Assembly (NCBI GenBank): GCA_029547185.1
Contig: JAKPPU010000004.1
Location: forward strand, 124,001 to 188,000
DNA: 64,000 nt
Direction: 5' to 3'
Source: Deltaproteobacteria bacterium
GTDB lineage: Bacteria; Desulfobacterota; Desulfomonilia; UBA1062
The first letter of the stretch is position 1. Each line of letters begins with the position of its first letter. This document shows positions 17,548-26,585 of this stretch, one piece after another. The notes under the pieces were generated by a model. The model saw nothing but the letters and a program-made list of their open reading frames with translations. It searched no databases and was not told the origin of the DNA. Position numbers and translations under genes: made by a program.

Positions 17548-18759
17548 TCACATGCCGCTCGCTGCGGCCTCGGCAAACAGAATGTCGAACGACCCGTTCA
17601 GGGTGTATACCGCATTCGCATTGAAGGTTATGGTGCCCGGCGTGAACTCGTCTACCTCAACCTGCGTCAGGTCCGTGTAGGTCGCACCTCCCGGGTTCTG
17701 GCCGCCGGTCTGGAAGCCGTAGCCGGTTATGACATCCTGGCCGTTTCTCGACTCTGTCATTCTGATATAGCCCGCATACCCGACCTGCCCGTTCGTCAGA
17801 TCTGCCGACAATGCCCCGGGGCCGTTATCCCAGTCCCAGGTGAACATCCACAGGAAGCTGTCCCCTGCCCCGACCTGCCCGTCAGAGGCAGTATCAGTCC
17901 AGGTGAGCGTTCTGGAGCCCGTCGGAGGGAAGGGACTCGCCTGCCCTGTGGGGACAAACTCCGTGCCGGCTGTCGTCAACCCGCCGCTCATGAGCGCCGT
18001 GTGGTTGGTATCGATGATGTCGGAGGTTCCGCTTGCAAGCCCGACCTGGTCGGAGAGCATCTCGAGGATAATGAATGCGAGACTCGCCTTCTGCTGCCAT
18101 ATGGGGGTATCCGGTGCGTCCAGAAGGCCCTCGAAGGTCTGGGCGTCGAAATCGACGGGCACTGCATCGCTGTGGAGCATCATTCTCACGCCCCCGTCCG
18201 GGGAAGTGTCGGTGAAGGTCACATTGAAGAAATTCCCCTCGTATATTACCGCAAACGAGCCCTGGCTCGGAAACAGCTCATCGGCAGCCGGAACGTTCGT
18301 CAGGAAGGTGATGGGCTGTGTCACGGTGATGATGAGATCTTTCGGTGACGCAACACCCCAGAAGTTGTTGAGCGTCACCTTCAGGCTTGTGCCTGCAGCC
18401 AGGGTAACCATCCCGGTCGTCGGTGCGAAGGTACCGCCCATCTGCGTGCCGATGTTGCTCCGTATCTCGGCAGACCTCTGGCTTTGCCCCTGGCTCTGGG
18501 TCATGGTGAGGATCGGCGTGGTCGATCCGGAGGTGATGGTGAAGCTGTAGAGATCGAGCCGTCCGGGTGCAACGCTCGGCTGATCCGGTGTGGCTGGCTG
18601 GTCATTGGGCTGGTTGCCCGGCTGGTTGTCAGCTGATGTCTGCTCCTGACTGACGGGTGATTCATCGTCGTGACTGCTATTGCTGCAGGCTGCAAGCATG
18701 ATCATGCAGATACAGATGCCCGCAAACATCAAGATCATTCTCGAAAGCTTTCTGTCCAT
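17548..18759 (-). CDS. Lipoprotein of a two-member local family, EF-hand/dockerin-like loop (paralogue A)
   Basis: 403 residues. It has a signal peptide and lipobox (MIMLAAC), then a low-complexity linker rich in Q, N, P and D. The C-terminal half is alignable by eye with the gene at 21638: W-x2-KASL near the middle, a loop like D-x3-DGQVGAGDSF, a WDWDN/CWEND-type segment, and a final LNGSFDILF. The D/G loop resembles the calcium loop of dockerins and EF-hands. It is predicted to be anchored in the membrane and face the periplasm or cell surface. Ribosome site aaaggag. The function is unknown. Confidence 0.75.
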   Translation of the reverse strand: MDRKLSRMILMFAGICICMIMLAACSNSSHDDESPVSQEQTSADNQPGNQPNDQPATPDQPSVAPGRLDLYSFTITSGSTTPILTMTQSQGQSQRSAEIRSNIGTQMGGTFAPTTGMVTLAAGTSLKVTLNNFWGVASPKDLIITVTQPITFLTNVPAADELFPSQGSFAVIYEGNFFNVTFTDTSPDGGVRMMLHSDAVPVDFDAQTFEGLLDAPDTPIWQQKASLAFIILEMLSDQVGLASGTSDIIDTNHTALMSGGLTTAGTEFVPTGQASPFPPTGSRTLTWTDTASDGQVGAGDSFLWMFTWDWDNGPGALSADLTNGQVGYAGYIRMTESRNGQDVITGYGFQTGGQNPGGATYTDLTQVEVDEFTPGTITFNANAVYTLNGSFDILFAEAAASGM

Positions 18760-19236
18760 GTCTTTCTCCTTTTCTACAGGTTCTTATATGGTCCTCTCAT
18801 GGACACTGCACCCCTCTTCATTCTCTTGAATGAACGGGTATCGGCAAGGAAGCAGAGAGAGTGCGAAAGCTCAGGGAATGATTATGAAAAGACTGAACAG
18901 GCAATACCTGCAGAGACGAGAGCCGGACGGATAACCTCCCCATGAACTTCAACCTCCTCCACCATATGCCGTCTCAATGCCTTAAATGGTATTCGCGAGA
19001 GGAAATCGTTCTCTCAAACAATCGGCCCTATGCCCAAGCATTCACGCCACGCGGCAACCTTTCCCTCAAAAGGACGGAAATGCCCTTCCTCTCCTCGACA
19101 ACTCACTTGCTCGGTACAGAACATGGCATAAAAGAAAGTGCAGTCAGGTTCTCGCTTACGATTTTCCAATGAGAGATATAATAAGGGACTCGTCTCCCCG
19201 GCTCAACCTGGAGGGTGCCGCGCCGGCAGGACGATG
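18760..19236. other. 477-bp gene-free stretch
   Basis: Upstream region of the lipoprotein at 17548 and downstream end of the acyltransferase. I see only the lipoprotein's ribosome site and no credible ORF, RNA gene or riboswitch. A c-di-GMP (GEMM) riboswitch was looked for and not found. Confidence 0.5.
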
Positions 19237-19857
19237 TCAACTGCCGGTCTTCCTGAGGCTTGCCGGTCTGACCTCAGGCGGGCTCATCTTTTCGGGGTAC
19301 CTGCCGGTGACGTTCGCATAGTAGGCGGATATCTTCCTCATGTCGGCCTCGATGCTTCCGGTGGGAATCATTGTCGGCCCTATGCCGCACATCTTCCGGC
19401 GATAGTCGATGAACGCCAGGACGATGGGGACACGGGCGCCGAGAGCGATATGATAAAAGCCGGTTTTCCAGTACGGCACCTTTGCGCGCGTGCCCTCGGG
19501 TGCGACGGCAATGACCAGCCTCTCCCGCTCCTGAAAAACCCTGACGATCTGGGATACCATGTTCTGCGACTGTCTCCGGTTGATGGGTATGCCCCCGATC
19601 CAGCGGAAAAGGGAGCCTAAAGGCGCTCGAAAGAGGCTGTCTTTGCCGATCCAGTACGCGTTGGCCTTCAGGACGAATGCCGCGAACACGCCGATGACGA
19701 AATCCCAGTTCGAGGTATGGTATGCCATGATGACGATGTACTTGGGTCTGTCGGGAAGGCTTCCATCGACGCGCCAGCCCGCCAGCTTCAGGCATGCCCA
19801 TGAGACGCCGCGCAGGATGGACCTGATGACCGGAGTTTCGAAAACCGTATACTGCAT
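19237..19857 (-). CDS. PlsC-like glycerolipid acyltransferase
   Basis: 206 residues. It has the acyltransferase box H-x4-D as HTSNWD, the FRWIGGIPINRR block and the EGTR motif (APEGTRAKV). These are the substrate-binding blocks of the 1-acylglycerol-phosphate acyltransferase superfamily. The protein is short and has hydrophobic N-terminal segments, so it is probably membrane-associated. It belongs to the small PlsC-like group also used for lipid A or ornithine-lipid acylation; the exact acceptor is open. It lies next to an ArnT-like glycosyltransferase, which suggests envelope lipid modification. Confidence 0.8.
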   Translation of the reverse strand: MQYTVFETPVIRSILRGVSWACLKLAGWRVDGSLPDRPKYIVIMAYHTSNWDFVIGVFAAFVLKANAYWIGKDSLFRAPLGSLFRWIGGIPINRRQSQNMVSQIVRVFQERERLVIAVAPEGTRAKVPYWKTGFYHIALGARVPIVLAFIDYRRKMCGIGPTMIPTGSIEADMRKISAYYANVTGRYPEKMSPPEVRPASLRKTGS

Positions 19858-19950
19858 ACCGGAGAACTCCTCTTCGTGATGCGTATTCTGTCTGCCACGG
19901 AGTATACGCCGCTCAAGCCTGTTTGTAAAACGGTCATGACGTTTCAGACC

Positions 19951-21618
19951 CTACGGGGGTCCGCTCTTCCCGTCATGATCCGGTACTGCGTGGACGATGA
20001 GAAGAGGATCTTCGCCCTTTCCAAAATCGACGCTGTGCTCGACGACGAGATGTACGCCTGCATTCCGGGCCGCCTTCGCGAGATCAGCCGGGAGGGAGTC
20101 GCTCCCGTCGCTCCACAGGAGGACCACTGCCCTGCCCGCATTTCCGGCAAGCCGTGCCACGAGCACGTCGGGCGATTTGATCTCCTCGGCGGTCCTGTTC
20201 CGATAGAAGCCTGCCGATCCTCTGAGCCCGTCCGAGGGAAGATAGAGCACGATGTCCCTGCCGCCTGCCAGACGAAGGGCCTCCATCATGGGCGTGTAGT
20301 AGCCGCGCTTTGCCACGTCCGCCCGCGCGATGGGGCCGGTGAACCAGAGGCCCCACCCCATGGCGAGCAGAACAGCCATCCAGACGATTGCCCACTGATT
20401 GCTCTCACGGCGCAGGGACAGCACGCATCCTGAGCCTGCAAGAACGAGCACCATGACCGCTGCTGCAAGAGACAGGCTCATGCCTCCGAGGATGCCGGTC
20501 GCCGCCGCCATTCCCGCTGCCGCAAGGATGATCAGTCCCGACATTCCCCGGAAATACAGCTTCAAGAAGCAGTCCGCCTGAGGACGTGCCCTCGTTATGC
20601 ACCAGGCGACGAGCATTGCCAGCGCAGGATGTGCCGGAAGGAGATAGATGAAATCCTTTGCCTTCGAGGCCGTGAGCAGGATGAGAGGGCCTATGAAGAG
20701 TGAGAGGAAAAAGATCCCTGCCTGATCATCCCTGTCGCTTCTCGTCCTCCACGCCATCCAGATCGCCGGAGGGAGGACGAATGCACCGGGAGCGAACTCC
20801 GGCAGGAGATGCTCCAGGTAGAACAATACATTCCGGTGGGGGCTTATGTACCCCGATACGAAGCGGCCGAGGTGATTGGCGATGAAGAACTCCCGCAGGA
20901 GATCGGCCGGTGCGTGAAGGAGAAACGGAACGACCCAGATCATGGCGGGAATGATGAACGAAAGAACCGGGAGGGGATGGAAAACGTACCTGAGCTCGCC
21001 CAGCCGCCTGCTCAGAATGAGGTAGACGAGGAATCCCGACCCGAAGATTGCAGGCCCCACAAAGCCCTTTACGAGGAATGCCAGCCCCATGAATGCGCCT
21101 GCCGCCGCATAGGCGAGCCGTTTTCTCCGAGGCTCATCCGTATCGAGGGCGATCCAGACGAAGAGCATCGAGAAGGAGACGGCAGACACGAGGGCATTGT
21201 CGAGGATGACGAGGTGCGCGGTCCTCAGGAAGCGCTGAGACAGGCCGAGGAGGGCAGCAGCGAGAGCACCGCCTTCTATCCCCAGGACATACCAGCCGAG
21301 GAGGAAGACAGCCGTGAGAGACAGCATCGCGAACGCGGCCGAAATGAAGCGTGCTGCAGCGGCGCTCGGATGCCCGACGATCCGGTATGCCGTCGCAACC
21401 ACGGCCTGAAAGCCCGGGGGCTTCTCGACGAACGGCAGCCCGGCGAGATGAGGAACGACATAGTCGCCGCCCTCGTACATCTCCCGCGCGACCTCCACCT
21501 CTCGAAGGTCGTCGGGAGGCAGCAGCTCGCGGTCCTTCTGCCCTATGAGAATGGCAAAAACACACGAGAGAAGGATGACCGTTATTCTCAGCTTCACGCT
21601 CTTTTCACCCTCGACCAT
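19951..21618 (-). CDS. ArnT-like membrane glycosyltransferase (GT83/PMT superfamily)
   Basis: About 555 residues. Near the N terminus is the signature PPDDLREVEVAREM, with the acidic pair of the catalytic loop, then VVPHLAGLPFVEKPPG, which is diagnostic for ArnT and related dolichyl/undecaprenyl-phosphate-sugar transferases. About ten transmembrane segments and a soluble C-terminal domain of ~130 residues follow. Such enzymes move a sugar from undecaprenyl phosphate to lipid A or another acceptor at the outer face of the inner membrane. A GTG at 21597 (VKLRITV) preceded by gaggg is a plausible alternative start. Confidence 0.85.
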   Translation of the reverse strand: MVEGEKSVKLRITVILLSCVFAILIGQKDRELLPPDDLREVEVAREMYEGGDYVVPHLAGLPFVEKPPGFQAVVATAYRIVGHPSAAAARFISAAFAMLSLTAVFLLGWYVLGIEGGALAAALLGLSQRFLRTAHLVILDNALVSAVSFSMLFVWIALDTDEPRRKRLAYAAAGAFMGLAFLVKGFVGPAIFGSGFLVYLILSRRLGELRYVFHPLPVLSFIIPAMIWVVPFLLHAPADLLREFFIANHLGRFVSGYISPHRNVLFYLEHLLPEFAPGAFVLPPAIWMAWRTRSDRDDQAGIFFLSLFIGPLILLTASKAKDFIYLLPAHPALAMLVAWCITRARPQADCFLKLYFRGMSGLIILAAAGMAAATGILGGMSLSLAAAVMVLVLAGSGCVLSLRRESNQWAIVWMAVLLAMGWGLWFTGPIARADVAKRGYYTPMMEALRLAGGRDIVLYLPSDGLRGSAGFYRNRTAEEIKSPDVLVARLAGNAGRAVVLLWSDGSDSLPADLAKAARNAGVHLVVEHSVDFGKGEDPLLIVHAVPDHDGKSGPP

Positions 21619-21637
21619 GGAGATCGGACTTGTACCG

Positions 21638-22780
21638 TCAGGGTTGCGATCCTGCCATGCCTGTCCTGGAGAACAGGATGTCGAGCCCGCCGTTCATGGT
21701 GAAGCTGCTGTTCGGATTGGTGAAGAAGCTGCCTACCGATTCCTCCCTGATATTGACAAAGTGGAAATCAGCATACCTCACGCCGGCAGCCCCTTCCCGA
21801 CCGGGCTCGAAACCGAAGCGGTCGACGCGGACCTGGCCGCCGCTCTGCTCCTTTTCCATGACATACCCGGCAAGGCTCACTGCCCCGTCCAGCAGGTCGT
21901 TGAGCTCTCTGCGGGCATCATTCTCCCAGCAGGTGAATATGAGCCAGTTGAAGCCGTCTCCCGAGTCGACATTGCCGTTTCCGTTTACGTCGATCCAGGA
22001 AAGCGTGCTCGTCGCATCCGGCTGGGCCGGGTTCGGTGCTGCCTGAGGTGAGATCGATCCGCAGGTGAAGGTCATGGCCCCGTTGTCTGTGAGATATCCC
22101 TTGTAAGCCTCGACGAGAGAGGCGGTATCGTATACGAAGAAGACCTGCTCGACGAGGAGGTAGAGGACGTTGAAAGAGAGGCTCGCCTTCTCTTCCCATG
22201 CAGGTGCAGGCGAGCCGATCTCGTCCTCGAAATCGAAGAGCTCCCGCGTGATCTCCGGTGCGCCGTTCAGGCTCAGGGTCACGGTGGGGACAGAGGTGGA
22301 ATCGAAAAAGGCTACCGCTACGCTCTCTCCCCCGCCTGTGACGGAGAACCTTCCGCTGACAGGGATATATTCCCCGAGCAGGGGGAACTGTTCCTGAAAT
22401 ACGATCGCCTCTTCGACAGTGACGGTGAAGTCCTCGGGAATGCCGTCAATCGGATTGGTCGTCGATATGTTCATACCGGAGCCTTCGTTCACGCTCATCG
22501 CGGCCGAATCCCCCGAGAACGTCCCGGTAATCAGTCCGCCATCCGTGTTGCTGACGACGACGGTCCTCTCCGTGTCCATTCCGATAATCGGATGGATAAG
22601 GGTAAGCCTCTGCTCCTGCCCGACTGCCCTGAGATCGAGGTCGAAGGGCCCTGCAAACTCGGCATTGGCGGCAATCTCTTTGTCCAGATCGAGGAAGTTA
22701 TCGTCTCCCTCGCAAGACGCGAGGGCCACGAGAGAGCACAGGAAAAACCCGGCCAAGGCATGAAACGACCTCCCCTCCAT
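21638..22780 (-). CDS. Lipoprotein paralogue B with dockerin-like calcium loop
   Basis: 380 residues. Signal peptide ends in a lipobox-like ALASC. The C-terminal half shares its layout with the lipoprotein at 17548: W-x2-KASLSF, the loop D-x-N-x-N-x-V-D-x-G-D (IDVNGNGNVDSGDGF), a CWEND segment, an alternating AGYVM strand and a final NGGLDILF. The D/N-rich loop is a good match to a dockerin or EF-hand Ca-binding loop. It lies 20 bp upstream of the ArnT-like gene on the same strand, so they are probably co-transcribed. I recognise no named family. Confidence 0.75.
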   Translation of the reverse strand: MEGRSFHALAGFFLCSLVALASCEGDDNFLDLDKEIAANAEFAGPFDLDLRAVGQEQRLTLIHPIIGMDTERTVVVSNTDGGLITGTFSGDSAAMSVNEGSGMNISTTNPIDGIPEDFTVTVEEAIVFQEQFPLLGEYIPVSGRFSVTGGGESVAVAFFDSTSVPTVTLSLNGAPEITRELFDFEDEIGSPAPAWEEKASLSFNVLYLLVEQVFFVYDTASLVEAYKGYLTDNGAMTFTCGSISPQAAPNPAQPDATSTLSWIDVNGNGNVDSGDGFNWLIFTCWENDARRELNDLLDGAVSLAGYVMEKEQSGGQVRVDRFGFEPGREGAAGVRYADFHFVNIREESVGSFFTNPNSSFTMNGGLDILFSRTGMAGSQP

Positions 22781-22960
22781 AGGATTCTCCTTTCCCCGTG
22801 CTCCTGCACATCACAGACATGAAGGCATGATGAACAATATAATACAGGGGCGCTCGGCAGGGCTCAAATCTTTGGGCTTCGAGATATTCAGTGTTTCACT
22901 GGCCCTGCTTTTACGATAAAAGGGCCATCGTATCATTTTATGTGAGGGAAGGCATTCGAG

Positions 22961-23803
22961 ATGACTCCACAGGTTCTCGGCATCATTTTCGCGCTCGCCT
23001 CGGCAGCGACGTGGGGCACGGGCGATTTCAGCGGCGGCGTCGCCTCGAAATCGCGGAGCCAGTACCAGGTCGTGTTTCTCATGACGATCCCGGGGGTGAT
23101 CATGCTCGTCCTCCTTGCCTTCCTGCTCGGCGAACCCATGCCGTCCGTACCGGACATGATCTGGGCATCGGCCGCAGGCTCGTGCGGCGCCGTGGGCATT
23201 GCATCCCTCTACCGGGGCCTCGCCCTGCACAATGCCGCCGTTGTCGCACCCACGGCCGCTGCCGTGGGCGCGGGGCTCCCCGTCGCCTTCAGCTCCCTCG
23301 CCATCGGGCTCCCCGAAACCCCGAAGATGCTCGGGTTCCTCCTGGCGCTCACCGGCATCTGGTTCGTCTCCAGGCCCGTCGACGGAAGCCGGCGGAGGTG
23401 GTCGGACGGGCTCGCCCACGCAGTCATTGCCGGAGCCGGCTTCGGGGGATACTTCATCCTGCTTGCCCAGGTCGAACAGGGAATGGTGTTCGGCCCGCTC
23501 ACCTTCGCGAAATCCGCCTCCCTGCTCCTCGCACTCGCCGTGCTCCTGCTCAGGCGCGAGCGAATCCCCGCCCTCACCGGCATTCCGCTCGCCCTTCTGG
23601 CCGGCGTCTTCGATGCCGGAGGCAATGCCTTCTACATGCTCGCCAGGCAATACACCCGGCTCGATATAGCGGCCGTGCTCGCCTCGATGTACCCTGCGGT
23701 CACGGTCATGCTCGCGAGCGTGATCCTCAAGGAGAAGGTGGGCACGCACCAGGCGGTCGGCGTGATCCTCTGCCTCATCGCCATCGCCCTGATCAGCTTG
23801 TAA
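22961..23803 (+). CDS. EamA/DMT-family transporter
   Basis: 280 residues with about ten hydrophobic helices arranged as two repeats of five, the EamA drug/metabolite transporter layout. Typical features are ATWGTGDF near residue 17, the YRGLALHNA loop, and the last helix pair with YPAVTVMLASVILKEK. Substrates of this superfamily are diverse and cannot be inferred. A remnant of arsS lies immediately downstream, but no functional link is claimed. Confidence 0.88.
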   Translation: MTPQVLGIIFALASAATWGTGDFSGGVASKSRSQYQVVFLMTIPGVIMLVLLAFLLGEPMPSVPDMIWASAAGSCGAVGIASLYRGLALHNAAVVAPTAAAVGAGLPVAFSSLAIGLPETPKMLGFLLALTGIWFVSRPVDGSRRRWSDGLAHAVIAGAGFGGYFILLAQVEQGMVFGPLTFAKSASLLLALAVLLLRRERIPALTGIPLALLAGVFDAGGNAFYMLARQYTRLDIAAVLASMYPAVTVMLASVILKEKVGTHQAVGVILCLIAIALISL

Positions 23804-23920
23804 GAGGGTATTTTGATGAAATTATGTCCAGGGGAGGGAGAAGGTCCACTTAAAGAGCCCCCACCCATCTACCTCCGGTGCGCACTCTCTTTGCTCCGAG
23901 ACATCAATAAAGAATTTTAG

Positions 23921-24220
23921 CTCAATTATCTCATCAGATCCGACAACCTGATCGACTATGTGAGCAGCCTTCGCCAGTCTTTCAATCCCTCGACAATCGA
24001 CTGCCTCATGTGCAGGAACACCCTTTCCGTGGGATGGGACGGGCGGCTCTATGACTGCGACTTCAACCAGATGCTCGAATTGCCGGTATCATGTACCTCG
24101 TCGTGCACGGTCGGCGAGTTCGATTACGGGGAGCTCAAAACGCGCAAGATCGTCACTGCGGACCACTGCTTCTCCTGTACTGCCGGGTCAGGGTCGTCCT
24201 GCCAGGGCGCGCTTCGATAA
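23921..24220 (+). pseudogene. arsS: 3' remnant of arsS (arsenosugar radical SAM protein)
   Basis: After an in-frame stop at 23918-23920, about 100 codons translate to the C-terminal domain of ArsS: SFNPSTIDCLMCRN, SVGWDGRLYDCDFNQMLELP, then HCFSCTAGSGSSCQGAL. This matches the family's Fe-S-binding tail very closely. The whole radical SAM domain with its CxxxCxxC motif is missing; the sequence upstream belongs to a transporter. It has no ribosome site and the best start is a GTG at 23960. It is read as a truncated, non-functional leftover. Confidence 0.75.
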
Positions 24221-24389
24221 CGGCCGCATGGCTGCCGGTGCATCGCTCCACAGGGATACGGCAGGCATGCAGCCGGGCAGCAGGGGTGTAACACGATACA
24301 AGAGCGGACAATGACAGGGGGGGCACAAGGCGGCACAGTGTCCGGTCAACTGCCCGCCGCCGCCCTGCCCACCCTGGCTGTCTCCCTCG

Positions 24390-25148
24390 TTATTTCACGA
24401 CCTCCATCCCCGCTTCTTTCCAGTCGGCCAGAAGGGTCTGGTAAATATCGAGGTAAGCGAGCTGGTTGAGTTTTCGATACGCCAGATAACTCCGGCTCCC
24501 CGTGTTGCAATAGACGATGATCTTCTTTTCCTTGGGGAGGATGCCCGACTGAGAGGCAAACGTCTCGGCCGGGATGTTTATGGCCGTGGGGATGTGTCCT
24601 TCGCCGTATTCCTTGGGGTCACGGACGTCAACCAGGACGAAGTCCTGTTTTTTCTCGTCGATCATCTTTTTCAGGTCTGCGGGCTTTACCTTCCGGGTCT
24701 CGATCTTTTTGCTGTACTCGGGTCCGGCGACTATGGGGAGCGCTCTTTCCTCCCACACGGGTATGCCTTCGCTGTAGATCATGATGTTCGTGTATCCCAG
24801 CGGTTCGAACTGCACTGCGAGCCGTTTGCTCTTTCCGCACTTCACCCCATTGCAGTAGATGACGAGCAGGGCAGCCCTGTCCTCCGGGAGGAGGGCTTTG
24901 TTTTCTGTAAGCATCTTTTCCGGGATACTGATGGCCCCTTTGATGTGCGCTTCCTGATATTCCTGCGGTGTTCTCGAGTCGATGAGGACAAGGGCCTGTT
25001 TCTGGTCGAGCATTTCTTTCAGTTGATCGGTCGTGACGATCCTGAACTCGGTACCGGCGAGGACGGCTGCCGGGAGCCCTGCAAGGAACAACAACACGAC
25101 AAAGGAAAAAAGGCCGGGTTTGATTTTCGTGCCACTCTGCTGCTTCAT
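24390..25148 (-). CDS. Exported double-rhodanese protein
   Basis: 252 residues from ATG 25148 (ribosome site aaggag). A signal peptide ends near AVLAGTEF. The first rhodanese domain has LIDSRTPQEYQEAHIKGA and catalytic loop YCNGVKCGKS. The second has VLVDVRDPKEYGEGHIP and active loop YCNTGSRS. Both keep the active-site Cys (CNGVKC and CNTGSR), so both could carry persulfide sulfur. It is probably periplasmic. Sulfur handling or thiosulfate:cyanide-type transfer is the general family role; its partner is unknown. Confidence 0.88.
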   Translation of the reverse strand: MKQQSGTKIKPGLFSFVVLLFLAGLPAAVLAGTEFRIVTTDQLKEMLDQKQALVLIDSRTPQEYQEAHIKGAISIPEKMLTENKALLPEDRAALLVIYCNGVKCGKSKRLAVQFEPLGYTNIMIYSEGIPVWEERALPIVAGPEYSKKIETRKVKPADLKKMIDEKKQDFVLVDVRDPKEYGEGHIPTAINIPAETFASQSGILPKEKKIIVYCNTGSRSYLAYRKLNQLAYLDIYQTLLADWKEAGMEVVK

Positions 25149-25365
25149 GACAATCTCCTTGTTATGTATCTGTGTATGTAGATCTGCTTTGGATGGCATG
25201 GAATATACTGTTTTCTTTGGTCGCAAGTCCAATAATAATAAAGAATACATAAGCCTGGATCATTCAACCATGTTATGCGGAATCAACAGGGGTACCTCCA
25301 GGGATCATGAGGTGCGCATGGCCCTCTTCCCTCAGCGGGAGAAAATGGAGAGAAAAGGAGAAAAT

Positions 25366-25618
25366 GGGGACAGATTTATTTTTTACTTTATTTTTTATCT
25401 ATTCTCCTCCGTATGGCGCAGCGACTTCGGCAAAGAACGACAAAGGTGTACGCCATTCCGGCGCGTCGTACCCTAATGCTTCAGCATGGCTTCGTAGAGT
25501 GCGCGCAGCGCCGCATCCTCATGTTTATGCTGGATGCCGAAATTGGAAGCTCAGATGGGCCGGTCCCTGGTTCACGATATCGATGTTGATACCGTGAAGG
25601 GAAAATAAATCTGTCCCC
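25366..25618. mobile_element. 253-bp element with 17-bp inverted ends, third copy at 26472
   Basis: The 17-mer ggggacagatttatttt occurs at 25366-25382, inverted at 25602-25618, and again in direct orientation at 26472-26488. Sequences of this kind are frequent near IS200/REP-associated transposases in related genomes (from general knowledge, not checked). No transposase is encoded here, so these would be non-autonomous or dead copies. Confidence 0.45.
25473..25596 (-). pseudogene. Probable remnant of an aspartokinase C-terminal ACT domain
   Basis: On the minus strand, HGINIDIVNQGPAHLSFQF is followed, after a one-base shift, by GIQHKHEDAALRALYEAML and a stop (TAG at 25475-25473). The GIN-x3-[IV]-x-QG pattern and the RALYEA helix are like the final ACT repeat of aspartate kinases. 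The 5' side runs straight into the inverted repeat at 25602-25618, which suggests breakage at the repeat. The assignment is by eye and uncertain. Confidence 0.4.
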
Positions 25619-25744
25619 TTTTCTTTAATGATAATCAAATCTTATTCCGATATGACAAAGGTCCAGGTTGTGGGAATGGGGTTGCTCTTCATCAAGTGAA
25701 CACTTTCTGGATGCCGGATATAATCTTTTTTACGAGGAGCTTTT

Positions 25745-26328
25745 ATGACTATCAGACGAGTCGCAAACATCTTTCGGTTGTTCCTCCTCCTTTCCATCCT
25801 TGCCCTCATGGTAAGTTGCGGGGGCGGCAGCAGCGACGATGGTTCCAGTGGAGGGTCGCCTTCGAGCAATGCCGATCTGGCATCACTGACCAGTCCAGCG
25901 GTACGTTGAATCCTTCTTTCGACGCATCAACTCTGAGCTATACCACCATGATTGTCGGTGAGTCTTCGATCACGCTCACTCCGACCGCAGAAGATAGCGG
26001 GGCAACGATTCAGGTCAACGGGGAGGACGTGGTGTCAGGGCAGGCGTCATCTCCCGTTACGCTCGATCTGGGAGAGAACACCATAACCATAGTTGTTACA
26101 GCAGAAGGCTTCACAACAAAGACTTATACCGTTATTGCTGGTTACGTACCCCAGGAGGCCTTCCTCAAGGCCTCCAATGCCGAAGCGGATGATCGGTTTG
26201 GCGTGAGTGTGGCACCTTCGGGCGACACGCTCGCCGTGGGGGCCTGTTTTGAAGACAGCAGCGCCGTGGGCGGAGAGAACGATAACAGTGCTTCCAATAG
26301 CGGGGCAGTGTATATTCTGCGGTGGTAA
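25745..26328 (+). pseudogene. Frameshifted lipoprotein with cadherin-like and one FG-GAP-like repeat
   Basis: ATG 25745 follows a gaggagc ribosome site. The first frame gives a signal peptide and lipobox (LMVSCGGGSS), then ADLASLT and a stop at 25907-25909. The next frame continues in perfect sense: SSGTLNPSFDASTLSYTTMI (cadherin-like beta-sandwich repeat), then LKASNAEADDRFGVSVA (FG-GAP/beta-propeller-like repeat). One missing T near 25894 would restore a single 194-codon frame. It ends after one FG-GAP unit, whereas such proteins normally carry several, so the 3' end also seems truncated. A sequencing error could explain the shift but not the truncation. Confidence 0.65.
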
Positions 26329-26374
26329 TAAGCAAGGGCAATGACCGTGAATATTTAGGCATGGACCGGTGAAA

Positions 26375-26425
26375 GAAGCATCTGCTGCGGGGCATCCTCT
26401 TTTCCGGGATACCCCGCAGTTGCTT
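26375..26425. terminator. Long imperfect hairpin after the broken lipoprotein
   Basis: Arms 26375-26380 plus 26385-26397 pair with 26407-26419 plus 26420-26425 (core ctgcgggg/ccccgcag), with one mismatch and a small bulge. It lies 47 bp after the stop and looks like a transcription end. Confidence 0.5.
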
Positions 26426-26585
26426 CATGGCCGGAATCGTTTAAATCAAGGCGAAAAGGGGACTACGAAAAGGGGACAGATTTATTTTCCCTCCTTATTC
26501 ACAGGAGTGATCTTGGAGCACAAGATCCCCTGGATTCCCGCTTTCTAAGGGAATGACAGTGTATGATATTCCCGAGGGCGTGCCA

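Larger units (their letters stand above)
25149..25744. other. Gene-poor scrap region with inverted repeats
   Basis: About 600 bp without an intact gene. It holds a pair of inverted 17-bp repeats and a degraded coding fragment (listed separately), then a TATAAT at 25719-25724 in front of the frameshifted lipoprotein gene. Confidence 0.6.

Noticed and set aside
18760-18950. Possible c-di-GMP riboswitch before the lipoprotein
   Set aside because: The conserved GEMM core blocks were not found on the minus strand.
20809-21702. A 297-codon plus-strand frame opposite the ArnT-like gene
   Set aside because: Arg/Glu-rich shadow translation; the minus strand has the PPDD motif and membrane helices.
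25696-26328. Reading the second frame as an independent 210-codon gene
   Set aside because: The signal peptide and ribosome site are in the other frame at 25745; the two halves make one broken gene.
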